Notes under the pieces: model-generated
What the model saw: only the letters and a program-made list of their open reading frames with translations
What the model was told of the DNA's origin: nothing
The model's database searches: none
Shown here: one piece after another, positions 17,139 through 28,845 of the stretch
Position numbering within the stretch: position 1 is the first letter of the stretch
How the letters are laid out: each line of letters opens with the position of its first letter
DNA from: Salinarimonas sp052380005
Lineage (GTDB): Bacteria > Pseudomonadota > Alphaproteobacteria > Rhizobiales > Beijerinckiaceae
Length of the DNA: 64,000 bases
Strand: one strand, 5' to 3'
Assembly (NCBI GenBank): GCA_052380005.1
Contig: JBQTCJ010000005.1
Position numbers and translations under genes: made by a program

Positions 17139-17978
17139 TCACCTGGTCTCGGGCGCCTCTCCGGCGCGCAGGGCCTCGGCACCGCGGCCGATCCGGCCGA
17201 GCCAGTGCGTCGGCGTCGCGCCCGACAGTGCGCGGAACTCGCGCACGAGATGGGCCTGATCGGCGAAGCCGCAGGTCGCGGCGACGTCGGCCCAGGTCGC
17301 GTGCCCGGACGCGGCGACGACGCAGGCGCGCCGGAAGCGGACCATCCGCGCCAGGGTCTTCGGGCCGACGCCGAGGTGCCGGGTGCTCAGCGTCGCGAGA
17401 TGCTTGCGCGAGATGCCGATGTCCGCCGCGATCCCCGCGATCGAGACCGCGCCGCCGGCCCGGGCGATGGCCGCGCACAGATGCGCGATCTCCGGCCGCG
17501 CCGCCGGGAGCGCGCGCGCGAGCAGGAACGCCTCCGCGAGGTCGAAGCGCGCCTCCCACGTCGCCGCCTCGCCCAGGCGCCGCCGCAGGTCCCGCCCCGC
17601 GTGGCCGAGCGCGTCCTCGATATCGACCATGCGCGAGGCGACCTCGCCGGCGAGGCCGCCGAGGAAGCGGTGCGCACCCAGTGGCGTGAAGTCGATCTGC
17701 AGGCACTCCGCGCCGCCGTCGGAGCGGATCTCGACGGGTCCGGCGTGGAGGCCCGCCAGGAAGCTCGGCTGCGCATCCGCCCGCGTCGGCGTGCGGCCGA
17801 AGGCGATGCGGAAGGGACGGCCGAACGAGACGATCAGCGGCACGACGAGCGTGGCGCTCTCGTGCTGGACCCGCAGCCCCGGCGCGTGCTCGCGGTAGCC
17901 CGCGAGCGAGGCGACCACGCCCGCGAGCGCGGGGTGCGGCACCCGCCGGACGAGCTCGAGCGGGGACGGCTCGGGCAT
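17139..17978 (-). CDS. AraC-family transcriptional regulator
   Basis: 279 residues. The N-terminal half (DUF6597-like cupin-type sensing region, e.g. PLIVSFGRPFRIAF and ECLQIDFTPLGAHRFLGG) is followed by a C-terminal AraC DNA-binding domain with two helix-turn-helix units: SIAGIAADIGISRKHLATL and TWADVAATCGFADQAHLVREF...GATPTHWL. It probably controls the VOC gene 64 bases downstream, an arrangement common among AraC/VOC pairs. Confidence 0.88.
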   Translation of the reverse strand: MPEPSPLELVRRVPHPALAGVVASLAGYREHAPGLRVQHESATLVVPLIVSFGRPFRIAFGRTPTRADAQPSFLAGLHAGPVEIRSDGGAECLQIDFTPLGAHRFLGGLAGEVASRMVDIEDALGHAGRDLRRRLGEAATWEARFDLAEAFLLARALPAARPEIAHLCAAIARAGGAVSIAGIAADIGISRKHLATLSTRHLGVGPKTLARMVRFRRACVVAASGHATWADVAATCGFADQAHLVREFRALSGATPTHWLGRIGRGAEALRAGEAPETR

Positions 17979-18212
17979 GGTAGGACCTCCCGGTTCGGGT
18001 CTAGGGGCATCATCGCACGGGAGGCATGGCCGGGCGAGGGGCGCGCACGTTCGCAGAAGGCTTCGCCGGACGCCCCCGTCGGCGGACCCGCCGCTGGACT
18101 CGTGGGGCGGCGGCGGCAGCGATCGACCCCGGCACCGCTTGCGATTGCGCCCGCGCAGGATTCGACCTAGCTATTCGTAAGTGCTCTCTCGCTCGCCTCG
18201 TCGGTGGTCGGA

Positions 18213-19613
18213 ATGCTGCTCTTCCAAGCCCTGCCGGTCGACATTTTCAGGCCGCTCTCCAACAAGTATCGAGCCGCTTACGCGCAGATCCTCTCGCGCC
18301 TGAATGCGGGACTATTCTCGATCGACTATCCCGATCAGCCGACGAAGGAAGACGTCGTCGTCGAGATCGAGGAGGCGATCGCCGGCTACCTGCGCGGCAA
18401 CCCGGAGCTCGACCGGGAGGACTTCGGCCTGACGCCGCGAGACGTCTACGTCGAGCTGTGTGAGACGGGCTGGCTTCAGGAGATCCGTGAGGCTTGGACG
18501 ATCTTCGTCGGTATGGACGAGCGCGTCTCACGGCTGCTCGATCGGCTGTGCCAGCTGCATCAGCCCTCCGACGAAACGATCGGCGGCGCCATCAGCACAG
18601 TCGTCAACGGCCTGGAGGACGCGGTCGGCGACCCCGAGTCCAAGAGCATCGGCGTCCAGGAGGCCGCCAAGCGTGCCAAGCAGTTCTCTCGACACATGCG
18701 TGGGGTCATCGGATCGCTGAAGGCGATCGAGCAGGAAATTCTGACGGAGGCGTCGCTCTCCGGCGTCGTCACCCGCTTCTTCGACGATTTCGTCGACCGC
18801 ATCGTCATTCGCGATTACAAGACCATCACCGTCGGCGGCAGCAACCCGTTCCTTCATCGACACCGGGCGTTGGGCCTCGCCCGTGACATCGTCGCCGACA
18901 CGTCCCTGTTCATGCGCCTCTGCGACGGCTACGTCGCGACCGGTATCGCGGCCGATCGCGCGGAAGCCGAAGCCACCCTCAATCGCCACATCGCGGACAT
19001 CGAGCACGCATTCGCGGCCATCGAGCGCTTCCGCTGGCGGCTCGACGCCTCGCGGTCGCGCGTCGAGCAACGCTTCAAGAACACCGTGCGCTACATGGAT
19101 CTTCTCGACGCCGGCAAGGTCGACGCCTTCCTCGGCGCCCTGTCGGCCTGCGCTCCGCTCGGCGACCTCGATGGTGACGACGACGTGCCGACGACGATGG
19201 GGCTCGTCGACAACACGACCTGCCTCGATGACACCGTCCTCCCCGAGCCGGACCGTCGGCGCGAGCCGATCGCGACCCGTCGCTCGCGCCCCGTTCCTCC
19301 CGACCCCGTCTGGCAGGAGTTCGAGCGCCTGAAGCGGGCCTTCGACAACCGCGTCGCGATCACGCACGAGCGCATCGGGAACTTCGCCGCACGCGCTCTC
19401 GGCGAGGCGGGCGAGGCTCGAGCGGGCGAGATGATCGTGGACGGCCTGGAGGACTTCGTGCTCTTCTCCGCGCTGCAGATCCTGCGCAAATGGCCCGATC
19501 GCATGCCCAAAGGCTTCACCATCGAGGCGCTCGACACCACCACGGGAAACGATTGGATGGATTTCGGCGACTTCCGAATCGCCAGGGAGCGCCCGCGTCA
19601 TGGCTCTGAATGA
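18213..19613 (+). CDS. jetA: Wadjet anti-plasmid system protein JetA
   Basis: 466 residues. It starts MLLFQALPVDIFRPLSNKY, resembling the JetA family (DUF5716) that acts as the kleisin-like bridge of the Wadjet SMC complex. A C-terminal helical segment (VWQEFERLKRAFDNRVAITH...) should contact the ATPase. The annotated ATG at 18213 gives the family-like N-terminus; a GTG 9 bases upstream is also possible. The stop lies inside jetB by 14 bases, and all four genes are coupled. Type assignment (not the DUF3375-type I JetA) is by eye and tentative. Confidence 0.8.
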   Translation: MLLFQALPVDIFRPLSNKYRAAYAQILSRLNAGLFSIDYPDQPTKEDVVVEIEEAIAGYLRGNPELDREDFGLTPRDVYVELCETGWLQEIREAWTIFVGMDERVSRLLDRLCQLHQPSDETIGGAISTVVNGLEDAVGDPESKSIGVQEAAKRAKQFSRHMRGVIGSLKAIEQEILTEASLSGVVTRFFDDFVDRIVIRDYKTITVGGSNPFLHRHRALGLARDIVADTSLFMRLCDGYVATGIAADRAEAEATLNRHIADIEHAFAAIERFRWRLDASRSRVEQRFKNTVRYMDLLDAGKVDAFLGALSACAPLGDLDGDDDVPTTMGLVDNTTCLDDTVLPEPDRRREPIATRRSRPVPPDPVWQEFERLKRAFDNRVAITHERIGNFAARALGEAGEARAGEMIVDGLEDFVLFSALQILRKWPDRMPKGFTIEALDTTTGNDWMDFGDFRIARERPRHGSE

Positions 19614-20265
19614 GCTCGAGGCGATCCTCGATCGAAGCGAGGACGACAGCGAGGCGCTCGAGCGCGACCTGCGCCAGGTCGCGCGCGCGCTCCTGGAGAG
19701 GCAGTTCCTCGTCGCCGACGATCACGGCAACCCGCGGCGCTTCGAGCTCGTGCGCGCACACCGTCGCTACTTCGAGAACCTGTTCCATGCGCTCGGATAC
19801 GAGCTCGTTCTCGATGAGCGGACGCGAGTCGTGGGGATCAAGAACCGAGCCGAGGCCCCGGCGCGCCCGTTGAAGCGCGACCATGCGCTGTTCCTGCTGG
19901 CGCTGCGCATCGTCTTCCAGCAGGCGATCGAGAGCTTCGCGCTCGACGCGGGCGGGCGCTGCCGCACGACGGTCGAGGACGTCTGGTCCCTGATCGAGGA
20001 GAGGGCGCAGGGCGTCCTGCGGCCGCGCACGCGCGGAGCGACGATCGAGATCGCCCGCGAGTTCCAGAGAAACGGCATCTGCCGCCTTCTCGAGGAGGAG
20101 GAGAGCGGGGGCCGCATCCCGCTCGAGATCCGTGACGTGATCACGCTCATCGTGACGATCGATGCCGCGGAGAAGCTCAGGGCGTACGCGCGAACCCTCC
20201 AGCCGGAGAACGCCGGGAGCGACGGCTTCGCGACGGCCGATCCGGCCGCTTCGGACCGAGGCTGA
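19600..20265 (+). CDS. jetB: Wadjet system protein JetB (DUF4194)
   Basis: 221 residues, starting inside the end of jetA. The winged-helix-type pattern (LRQVARALLERQFLVADDHGNPRRFELVRAH, then YFENLFHALGYELVLDE and ARPLKRDHALFLLALRIVFQ) fits the DUF4194 JetB family, the KITE-like partner of the Wadjet condensin. It has no catalytic motif. It is followed 13 bases later by jetC. Confidence 0.82.
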   Translation: MALNELEAILDRSEDDSEALERDLRQVARALLERQFLVADDHGNPRRFELVRAHRRYFENLFHALGYELVLDERTRVVGIKNRAEAPARPLKRDHALFLLALRIVFQQAIESFALDAGGRCRTTVEDVWSLIEERAQGVLRPRTRGATIEIAREFQRNGICRLLEEEESGGRIPLEIRDVITLIVTIDAAEKLRAYARTLQPENAGSDGFATADPAASDRG

Positions 20266-20278
20266 GGGAGCCGACGCG

Positions 20279-23200
20279 ATGAGACCGACCTTCTTCGAGC
20301 TGCGCAACATCTCCTTCGTGAACTGGTATCTGTTCGCCGCAGACGACATCGCGATCGAAGGCAGTGTCGCGCTCGTCGGCGCCAACGGCACGGGCAAGAG
20401 CTCGATCATCGACGGCATCCAGGTCGTCCTGTCGGGGAACTCCGCCCATCACTATCGCCTCAATTCCTCTGCGCAGCAGAGCGTGGAGACGAAGCGGACC
20501 GTGCTCGCATACTGCCTGGGTGTCCTCGACGACGTGTCCGACGCTCAAGACGGCATCCGATCCCAGTGCCTGACGTGGCTCATGCTCGGCTTCAAGCACA
20601 AGACGACCGGCGAGGAGATCACGATCGGCATCAGCATGGCGGCGAAGCTCGGCGAGGGTCGCGTCCGCGACGAGGCGCCCTTCATCGTGCACGATCGCAT
20701 CCTGCGCGCTGCCGACGTGACGCGATCCGGGGTCGATGCCGAAGGCCCGTGGATCGAGGCTCTCTCGTTCACCGAGGTCAAGGAACGGCTCGAGGCGGAG
20801 GGCGCGCGCGTCGAGAAGTTCCCGAACGCGACGCGCTTCATTGCGGAATACGCGACCGTGCTGGGCCCACGACGCGGACAGATGGACTACCAGCGCTTCA
20901 TGCGCAGCCTGCGTAACGCAGTCCAGTTCAAGTCGGCGGTCAATCCCAACGATTTCATTCGCAAGAATATCCTCACCAACGAGCGGGTGGACATATCCGG
21001 CCTGCGCCTGTCGATGGCGAGCTACAAGGCGATCAAGGAGCGGATCACGCAGCTCGAGAAGCGGATAGAGGACATCGGCAGGGTCGGCGAAGCCCATCGC
21101 GAGGTGGTCTACCGCCGCAATCTCGTCGGCCGCCAGAGGCTGGTCCTGGAGCACGCCAAGCTGCTGCGGGTGCAGCGCAGGTGCCGCGACACACGAAGCG
21201 AGCGGGACGCGTGTCTCGCCGACATCGAGGAGATCGCCTCCCGCCTCCCCGAGCTCGACGCCGAGCGGACGCGAGCCAATGAGGCCAGAGACGAGGTCGT
21301 CCGACGACGGGCGGAATCGTCCGTGGAGCGTGAGCGTCAGGGGCTTTTCGGCGAGATACGCCTGCTCGAGGAGAAGAAGGGGCGCGCTGTCCAGGAGCTC
21401 GCGCCCGCCGCTCGGGCCATCGTCGTCACCCGCGGGCTGTCTGCGAAGGCGCGTGAGTTCAACGGGGGCCTCGCCGATCGGCTCGAGCGGATCCCCGAAC
21501 CCGTGCCGGGCGACATCGACGAGCAGCTCGGGGCGCTCCTTCGCGGGAGCCTTCGGGCCGATCTCGAGACGCTGAGGGAGAAGATCGGCAGGCTCGCCGC
21601 GAAGGCCGAGAGGGAGCGCGACGCGATCGAGGAGGACATCGCCCGCCTAGAGGAGAACTTGGCGCGCGTCGGCGAGGGGAAGCTCCCGCTTGATCACCGC
21701 ACGACCCTTCCTCTCATGGCGACGCTGAAGCGCGCCGGTATCGAAAGCATGGCTCTGTGCGAGGCGGTAGATGCCATCGCCGACGAGAGCTGGCGCGACG
21801 CCGCCGAGGCCGCCCTCGGGCGCTCGCGGGAGGCGCTTCTCGTCGATCCCGCGGACTACGACCGCGCCTTCGACGCCTACCGGGCCGCCGGCATCTGGGA
21901 CGCGCAGGTGGTCGACACCACGAAGACGGCCGGCACGCCGGCTGCGAAGGATGGCTCGCTCGCGACGATGATCCTGACGGCGAACCCGCATGCGCGCGCG
22001 TTCATCGACTTCCGGCTCGGCGGGGTCATGATGGTCGAGACGGCGTCCGAATCGCGCGGGCACGGCAGCGCGATCACCAAGGACCTGATGTCGTCCGGCT
22101 CGCGGGTCGTGCGAAAGCTGAAGCGGCCGGACCGGTATCTGCTCGGGCGCGCCGGCTCTCAGGACCATCTGTCGAGCCTCGCGGTCGAGATCGACGAGCG
22201 GCGAGGCGACCTCGATCGCGCGACACGAGACGCGCTGCGCCTGCGCGAACGCGAGCGCGACGTGTCTCGCGTGCTCGAGGCGCTCGAGGAGGCGCGCAAG
22301 CTCCCGCTGGCCGACATCCTTCGGCGCCTGAGCTTCGTCGAGGGCGAGATCGAGCGGTGCGAGGATCGGCTCGAGCAGCTCGAGGAGTGGGCGGAGGACT
22401 TCGAGGCGCAGATCGCGGCGGCGGATGCGGCGCTCGGCGCCGCCGAGGCCGCGGCCACCGATCGACGCCTGCGCATCGCGCGCGGCGAGGAGAAGGCCGA
22501 GGCGCTACGCGCGACGCTGACCGCGCTGCGAGCCGAGGAGGCGGACGCCGATCTCGCCCGATCCCGCGTGATCGAGGAGATGGCGGACCCGGAGTTGCAT
22601 CTCGAGCAGATCCAGGCCTACTGGGACGACATCCATCCGCGCGGCGAGGAGGGTGTGGCCGCCCTGGCCTACGCAGCCGCCCGCGAGCTGAGCTTCGACG
22701 GCGCGACCATCGAGCGCTTCATCGCGGACGTCGATGAGCGCGTCCGCCGCAATACCCCGATCCTTCAGCGCGTTCGCGACCGCCTGCTCGAGGCGCTCGG
22801 CGAGTACCTGCGCCTGCACGACGTCGCAGCGCCCGACTGCCTGGGTAACGAGGAACGCGACATCGCCGAGATCGGAGCCTGGATCGATGCGGAACGACAC
22901 CGGCTCGTCGAGAACGAGCTCCTGAACTATCGCCAGAAGGCTCAGGATGCGCTGGAGAGCGTGCGGGAGCAGCTCGTCGGCGACTTCATCGCCAAGATGC
23001 GCGACGAGATCGAGAAGATCGAGCAGGAATTCCGCAACCTCAACCGGCAGCTCGCGAAGACGCCTTTCCACGGCTTGACGCTGGGCTTCGTCAAGCGCCG
23101 CGACCCCGACCGCGAGCATATGCTCTCGCTGATCGAGGCCGGATCCGACGTCGCCTGGGAGGGCTCGCTCTTCGAACGGCGAAGCGAGTTCGACGACGGG

Positions 23201-23764
23201 CTCGGGAAGGCGCTCGCGGAGCTGGAGGGTTTCGTCGACGACCCTGATCGCAACATCGACGAGATCACCGATCCGAAGCTTTATTTCACCTACGACGTGG
23301 TGATGAAGGATGAGAACGGGAGGGAGCAGACCGACCTCTCCAAGCGTCTGGGGACGGCGTCCGGGGGCCAGGTCCAGGCGCCGTTCTACGTCGCGCTCGC
23401 GGCTGCGATCAAGAGCGCCGCCTATCCCGGCAATCAGGCCCATGACGGCGGCGTTCCCCTCGCCCTGTTCGACGAGGCATTCGGAAAGATGGACGACGCC
23501 TCGATACGGAGCTGCCTCGACTTCATGGACGAGATCGGCCTCCAGGTCTTTCTCGCGGCGCCCGACAGCAAGCGCATCACCTTCTCGCAGATGGTGCAGA
23601 CCGTGATCTCGATCGCACGCAGCGGGCGTCACTTCACCGTCGACGTTCAGCGCATCAAGGCGCGCACGCACGAGACCTTCCTGGAGGAGAACCCGAGCTT
23701 GCACGAATTCGACGCATTCCGTCGACGCATGCTGGAACAGCGCGACAAGACGGCCGCGGAGTGA
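20279..23764 (+). CDS. jetC: Wadjet system SMC-like ATPase JetC
   Basis: 1161 residues of SMC/MukB/COG4913 type. Walker A is GANGTGKS (34-41), the ABC signature is TASGGQVQAPF (SGGQ at 1028-1031) and Walker B is ALFDEAFGKMDD (Asp1065, Glu1066). Long coiled coils flank a hinge-like central region (about 480-630). It powers loop extrusion on small circular DNA. The frame is open back to 20162, inside jetB; ATG at 20279 (13 bases after jetB) gives the family start MRPTFFELRNISFVNWYLF. The stop overlaps the jetD start. Confidence 0.93.
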   Translation: MRPTFFELRNISFVNWYLFAADDIAIEGSVALVGANGTGKSSIIDGIQVVLSGNSAHHYRLNSSAQQSVETKRTVLAYCLGVLDDVSDAQDGIRSQCLTWLMLGFKHKTTGEEITIGISMAAKLGEGRVRDEAPFIVHDRILRAADVTRSGVDAEGPWIEALSFTEVKERLEAEGARVEKFPNATRFIAEYATVLGPRRGQMDYQRFMRSLRNAVQFKSAVNPNDFIRKNILTNERVDISGLRLSMASYKAIKERITQLEKRIEDIGRVGEAHREVVYRRNLVGRQRLVLEHAKLLRVQRRCRDTRSERDACLADIEEIASRLPELDAERTRANEARDEVVRRRAESSVERERQGLFGEIRLLEEKKGRAVQELAPAARAIVVTRGLSAKAREFNGGLADRLERIPEPVPGDIDEQLGALLRGSLRADLETLREKIGRLAAKAERERDAIEEDIARLEENLARVGEGKLPLDHRTTLPLMATLKRAGIESMALCEAVDAIADESWRDAAEAALGRSREALLVDPADYDRAFDAYRAAGIWDAQVVDTTKTAGTPAAKDGSLATMILTANPHARAFIDFRLGGVMMVETASESRGHGSAITKDLMSSGSRVVRKLKRPDRYLLGRAGSQDHLSSLAVEIDERRGDLDRATRDALRLRERERDVSRVLEALEEARKLPLADILRRLSFVEGEIERCEDRLEQLEEWAEDFEAQIAAADAALGAAEAAATDRRLRIARGEEKAEALRATLTALRAEEADADLARSRVIEEMADPELHLEQIQAYWDDIHPRGEEGVAALAYAAARELSFDGATIERFIADVDERVRRNTPILQRVRDRLLEALGEYLRLHDVAAPDCLGNEERDIAEIGAWIDAERHRLVENELLNYRQKAQDALESVREQLVGDFIAKMRDEIEKIEQEFRNLNRQLAKTPFHGLTLGFVKRRDPDREHMLSLIEAGSDVAWEGSLFERRSEFDDGLGKALAELEGFVDDPDRNIDEITDPKLYFTYDVVMKDENGREQTDLSKRLGTASGGQVQAPFYVALAAAIKSAAYPGNQAHDGGVPLALFDEAFGKMDDASIRSCLDFMDEIGLQVFLAAPDSKRITFSQMVQTVISIARSGRHFTVDVQRIKARTHETFLEENPSLHEFDAFRRRMLEQRDKTAAE

Positions 23765-24897
23765 TCGGCGTGGAGGCGATCGACGACAGTCCGGCGCGAA
23801 GCATCCTCCTCGCCCTCCTGCGCCGAGGAGACCGGGCAGCGGTGGCCAGGCGCGTGAGCATGCGTGTCGACTACGAGCGGATCCCGCGGCGAGCGGATGC
23901 TCGCGCGGCGCTCGAGCGCAGCCTCGCGCTCCTGGAGCGTGAGAACATCGTCGCCCTCGATCGTCGCAGGGGCGCGCGGCACCTGATCGACCGTGTGGTG
24001 CTCGTCGACGCCGACGCCCTCGCACGTCGGCTCGGCGTCGTACGCTTGGGTGATCAGGCGCAGACGCTGGAGGAAGCGGTCAAGGAGGCAGTCCCGGTCG
24101 ACGGGGCTCTGGGTCGGCTTCTCGCCGACTGCGTCGCGCGGTGGAGACGAGGTGAGCCCGCGTACGGCCTCAGGCCGGAAGAGCAGACGGCGCGCAGGGC
24201 CGTCGAACGCTTCAAGCTGCTGCAGGCTCTCCTGGCCGGTGCCGGTCGCGGGCTCGATCGCCGGACCTTCTCGGTACGCTCGGTCGGGCGCAGCAAGGCG
24301 CTCGAAGCACATCAGGGCATGCTCTGCCAGATGCTGCGCCGAATCGGAGCGGCGGGCCTGTCGGACGAGGACGTTCTCGGGCGGCTCGGCCTCGAGCGGT
24401 TCATGCCCCAGGTCCTGGCGTCCGGCGGGTTCGATGTCCACTTCCCGCCTCCGGATGCCGACGCGCGGCTGCCGGGTACCGCGTTCCCATACGTGTGCAT
24501 CGATCCGGCCTGGCTCGGAGGCTTGTGCCTACGCGCCACTGAGCGTCGCGCCGTCCTCACCATCGAGAACCTCGCGACCTTCAACCGATATGTGCGCGAG
24601 ATTCGCGATCCGCGGCACATCGTGGTCTACACGGGCGGCTTTCCGGCCCAGACCGTCGTCGGCCTCCTCCGGCGTCTGCGCGACGCGGACCCCGGCGCCG
24701 CATTCTTCCATTGGGGCGATATCGACGAGGCCGGCTTCGAGATCGTGCGGTTCCTGGAGCGTGAACTCGACCGGGAGGTCACGCCCTTTCTCATGTGTCC
24801 CGTCCTGCTCGAGGCGCTCGGTTCCGCCGCCGGAACCGCCGGAGACGAACGTCGGCTCGAGCAGGAGACGCTCTCACCCTCGCCACTCCCCTGGTAG
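23761..24897 (+). CDS. jetD: Wadjet system nuclease subunit JetD
   Basis: 378 residues. The N-terminal half corresponds to the DUF3322-like arm domain; the C-terminal half (about 240-350) is a topoisomerase-VI/Toprim-like nuclease (DUF2220) with the catalytic Glu269 in VLTIENLATFNRY and Asp320/Asp322 in FHWGDIDEAGFEI. JetD cuts plasmid DNA once JetABC has extruded it. Starts with GTG at 23761 overlapping the jetC stop (GTGA). The tail after residue 350 is short and low-complexity (ends LSPSPLPW), shorter than I would expect. It converges on gyrB 63 bases away. Confidence 0.88.
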   Translation: MIGVEAIDDSPARSILLALLRRGDRAAVARRVSMRVDYERIPRRADARAALERSLALLERENIVALDRRRGARHLIDRVVLVDADALARRLGVVRLGDQAQTLEEAVKEAVPVDGALGRLLADCVARWRRGEPAYGLRPEEQTARRAVERFKLLQALLAGAGRGLDRRTFSVRSVGRSKALEAHQGMLCQMLRRIGAAGLSDEDVLGRLGLERFMPQVLASGGFDVHFPPPDADARLPGTAFPYVCIDPAWLGGLCLRATERRAVLTIENLATFNRYVREIRDPRHIVVYTGGFPAQTVVGLLRRLRDADPGAAFFHWGDIDEAGFEIVRFLERELDREVTPFLMCPVLLEALGSAAGTAGDERRLEQETLSPSPLPW

Positions 24898-24960
24898 CCG
24901 ACGAGGAGCTCCGGGCGACACCCGGGCGAGGCGCAGCATCACGCGCGGCCCAGGACGGCC

Positions 24961-27387
<2,427 letters not shown>

Positions 27388-27660
27388 GAACGGGTCCCTG
27401 GAGCGCGCCGCGACGTGCGACGGGATCGCCCCCTCACGAGTTCGATTCGTCTTCTCTATTTAGGCGCTGCGGCTCGACTTTTCACCCACCGCGCCTCACG
27501 CGCGCGCGCCCGCGTGCATCTGTACACGGGTTTTTGCCGGCGCGCACGCCGGGACCGGAGGCGGGTCCCGGAGCGGATGCGTCGCAGACCGCGGCGGCGA
27601 CCCTTCCGCCTCCTCGCGCGTTGGCCCTCACGATGAACCGACGACGCGAGGAGCCCTCCC

Positions 27661-27960
27661 ATGCCAGAGCACGGCAGCGCAGACGCGCAGAACCATCCGC
27701 AGACTCCGCCGCCGCTCTCCGACAAGGCGCTCGCCGTCTTCGCCTTCGCGGCCTACCACCAGCTCGAGAGCGGGGAGCCGGTCACGGGCGTGGTGCGCCG
27801 TGACGGGGCCGGGCACGAGGCGGACGAGGAGGCGATCGCAGAGCTGCGCGAGGCCGGGCTCGTGAAGGTCGAGGAGAGGCGCGTGCTCTTCTCCGATCAG
27901 GGCGAAGCGGTGCTCGGCGCGCTGATCGGGGCGCTGCGGACGGTGGCGCCGCAGTCCTGA
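27661..27960 (+). CDS. Small hypothetical protein
   Basis: 99 residues (MPEHGSADAQNHPQTPPPL start), acidic, with strong GC3 bias typical of a real gene. A helical block (DKALAVFAFAAYHQLESGEP) and a winged-helix-like core (EEAIAELREAGLVKVEERRVLFSDQGEAVLGALI) suggest a small DNA-binding or adaptor protein, but no family is recognised. A gaggag precedes the ATG. Its 3' end overlaps the ispE 3' end by 64 bases on the other strand. Confidence 0.65.
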   Translation: MPEHGSADAQNHPQTPPPLSDKALAVFAFAAYHQLESGEPVTGVVRRDGAGHEADEEAIAELREAGLVKVEERRVLFSDQGEAVLGALIGALRTVAPQS

Positions 27961-28838
27961 GCCGCGCCGAGCCGCGTCGCGCAGACCCACCACCCGGGAT
28001 GATCCGCGGCGATGCGTTCTGCGGCGGCGGTGGCGTCCGCGTCGCTGCCGTAGAGCCCGAACACCGTCCCCCCCGAGCCCGACATCCGTGCGAGCGCGCA
28101 GCCGTCAGTCGCGCCGACGGCCGCGAGCACGTCCGAGACGACGGGCGCGACGGTGATCGCCGGCGCCTCGAGATCGTTGCCGACGGCGCGCAGGTGCGCG
28201 ACGAATTCGGCCGCCGACAGGCCCGTCTCGGGCCCGGGCGTTGTCGGCGCGGCGCGCACCGCGCCCGGCACGAGGCCGAGCGCGCGGAACACGGCACGGG
28301 TCTCGACGGGGACGCGTGGATTGACGAGCACCGCGGGCAGTTCGGTGCAGGGGAGGGCAGGGCCGAGCCGCTCGCCGATGCCTTCCATCACGCACACACG
28401 ACCGGCGAGGCAGACGGGGACGTCCGCGCCGGTCGCGGCGGCGGCCGCGATCATCCGCGGGTCGTCCGGCGAAAGGCCGTTGGCGCGGGCGAGGAGCCGC
28501 AGCGCCGCCGCCGCGTCGGCCGAGCCGCCGCCGATGCCGGACGCCACCGGCAGGCGCTTCGTCAGGCGAAACCGCCCGGACGTCAGGCCAGGAACCCGCT
28601 CGGCGAGCGCCCGCGCGGCCTTGACGACGAGATTGTCGGCGTCGCTCGTGAGCGCCGCCGCCTGCGGCCCGTCGACCGCGAGGGCCGTCCCGCCGCCGGG
28701 CACGAGCGCGAGATCGTCGCCGACGTCCGCGAAGGCGACGAGGCTCGACAATTCATGGTAGCCATCATCGCGCCGGCCGAGGACGGCGAGCGTCAGGTTC
28801 ACCTTCGCCGCGGCGAAGGCGGTCAGCGCCTCGCTCAC
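27897..28838 (-). CDS. ispE: 4-diphosphocytidyl-2-C-methyl-D-erythritol kinase
   Basis: Third ATP-dependent step of the MEP isoprenoid pathway, needed here for carotenoid, quinone and bacteriochlorophyll phytol tails. The 313-residue GHMP kinase has Lys12 near its start (AAAKVNLTLAVLGRRDDGYH), the ATP loop PVASGIGGGSADAA (97-110) and the base Asp139 in ATGADVPVCL. The C-terminal region is normal to about residue 290 and then has a short extension. It begins 7 bases after the stop of the TPR gene, so both form one operon. Confidence 0.95.
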   Translation of the reverse strand: MSEALTAFAAAKVNLTLAVLGRRDDGYHELSSLVAFADVGDDLALVPGGGTALAVDGPQAAALTSDADNLVVKAARALAERVPGLTSGRFRLTKRLPVASGIGGGSADAAAALRLLARANGLSPDDPRMIAAAAATGADVPVCLAGRVCVMEGIGERLGPALPCTELPAVLVNPRVPVETRAVFRALGLVPGAVRAAPTTPGPETGLSAAEFVAHLRAVGNDLEAPAITVAPVVSDVLAAVGATDGCALARMSGSGGTVFGLYGSDADATAAAERIAADHPGWWVCATRLGAAQDCGATVRSAPISAPSTASP

Positions 28839-28845
28839 GGCGCGC

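Noticed and set aside
18145..18173. Possible jetA promoter (TTGCGC-N17-TAGCTA)
   Set aside because: The -10 match is poor (2 of 6), so it is not listed as a feature.
23761..24897. Topoisomerase VI subunit A homologue, functionally linked with gyrB
   Set aside because: The fold is shared with JetD, and the order with jetABC makes JetD the better call.
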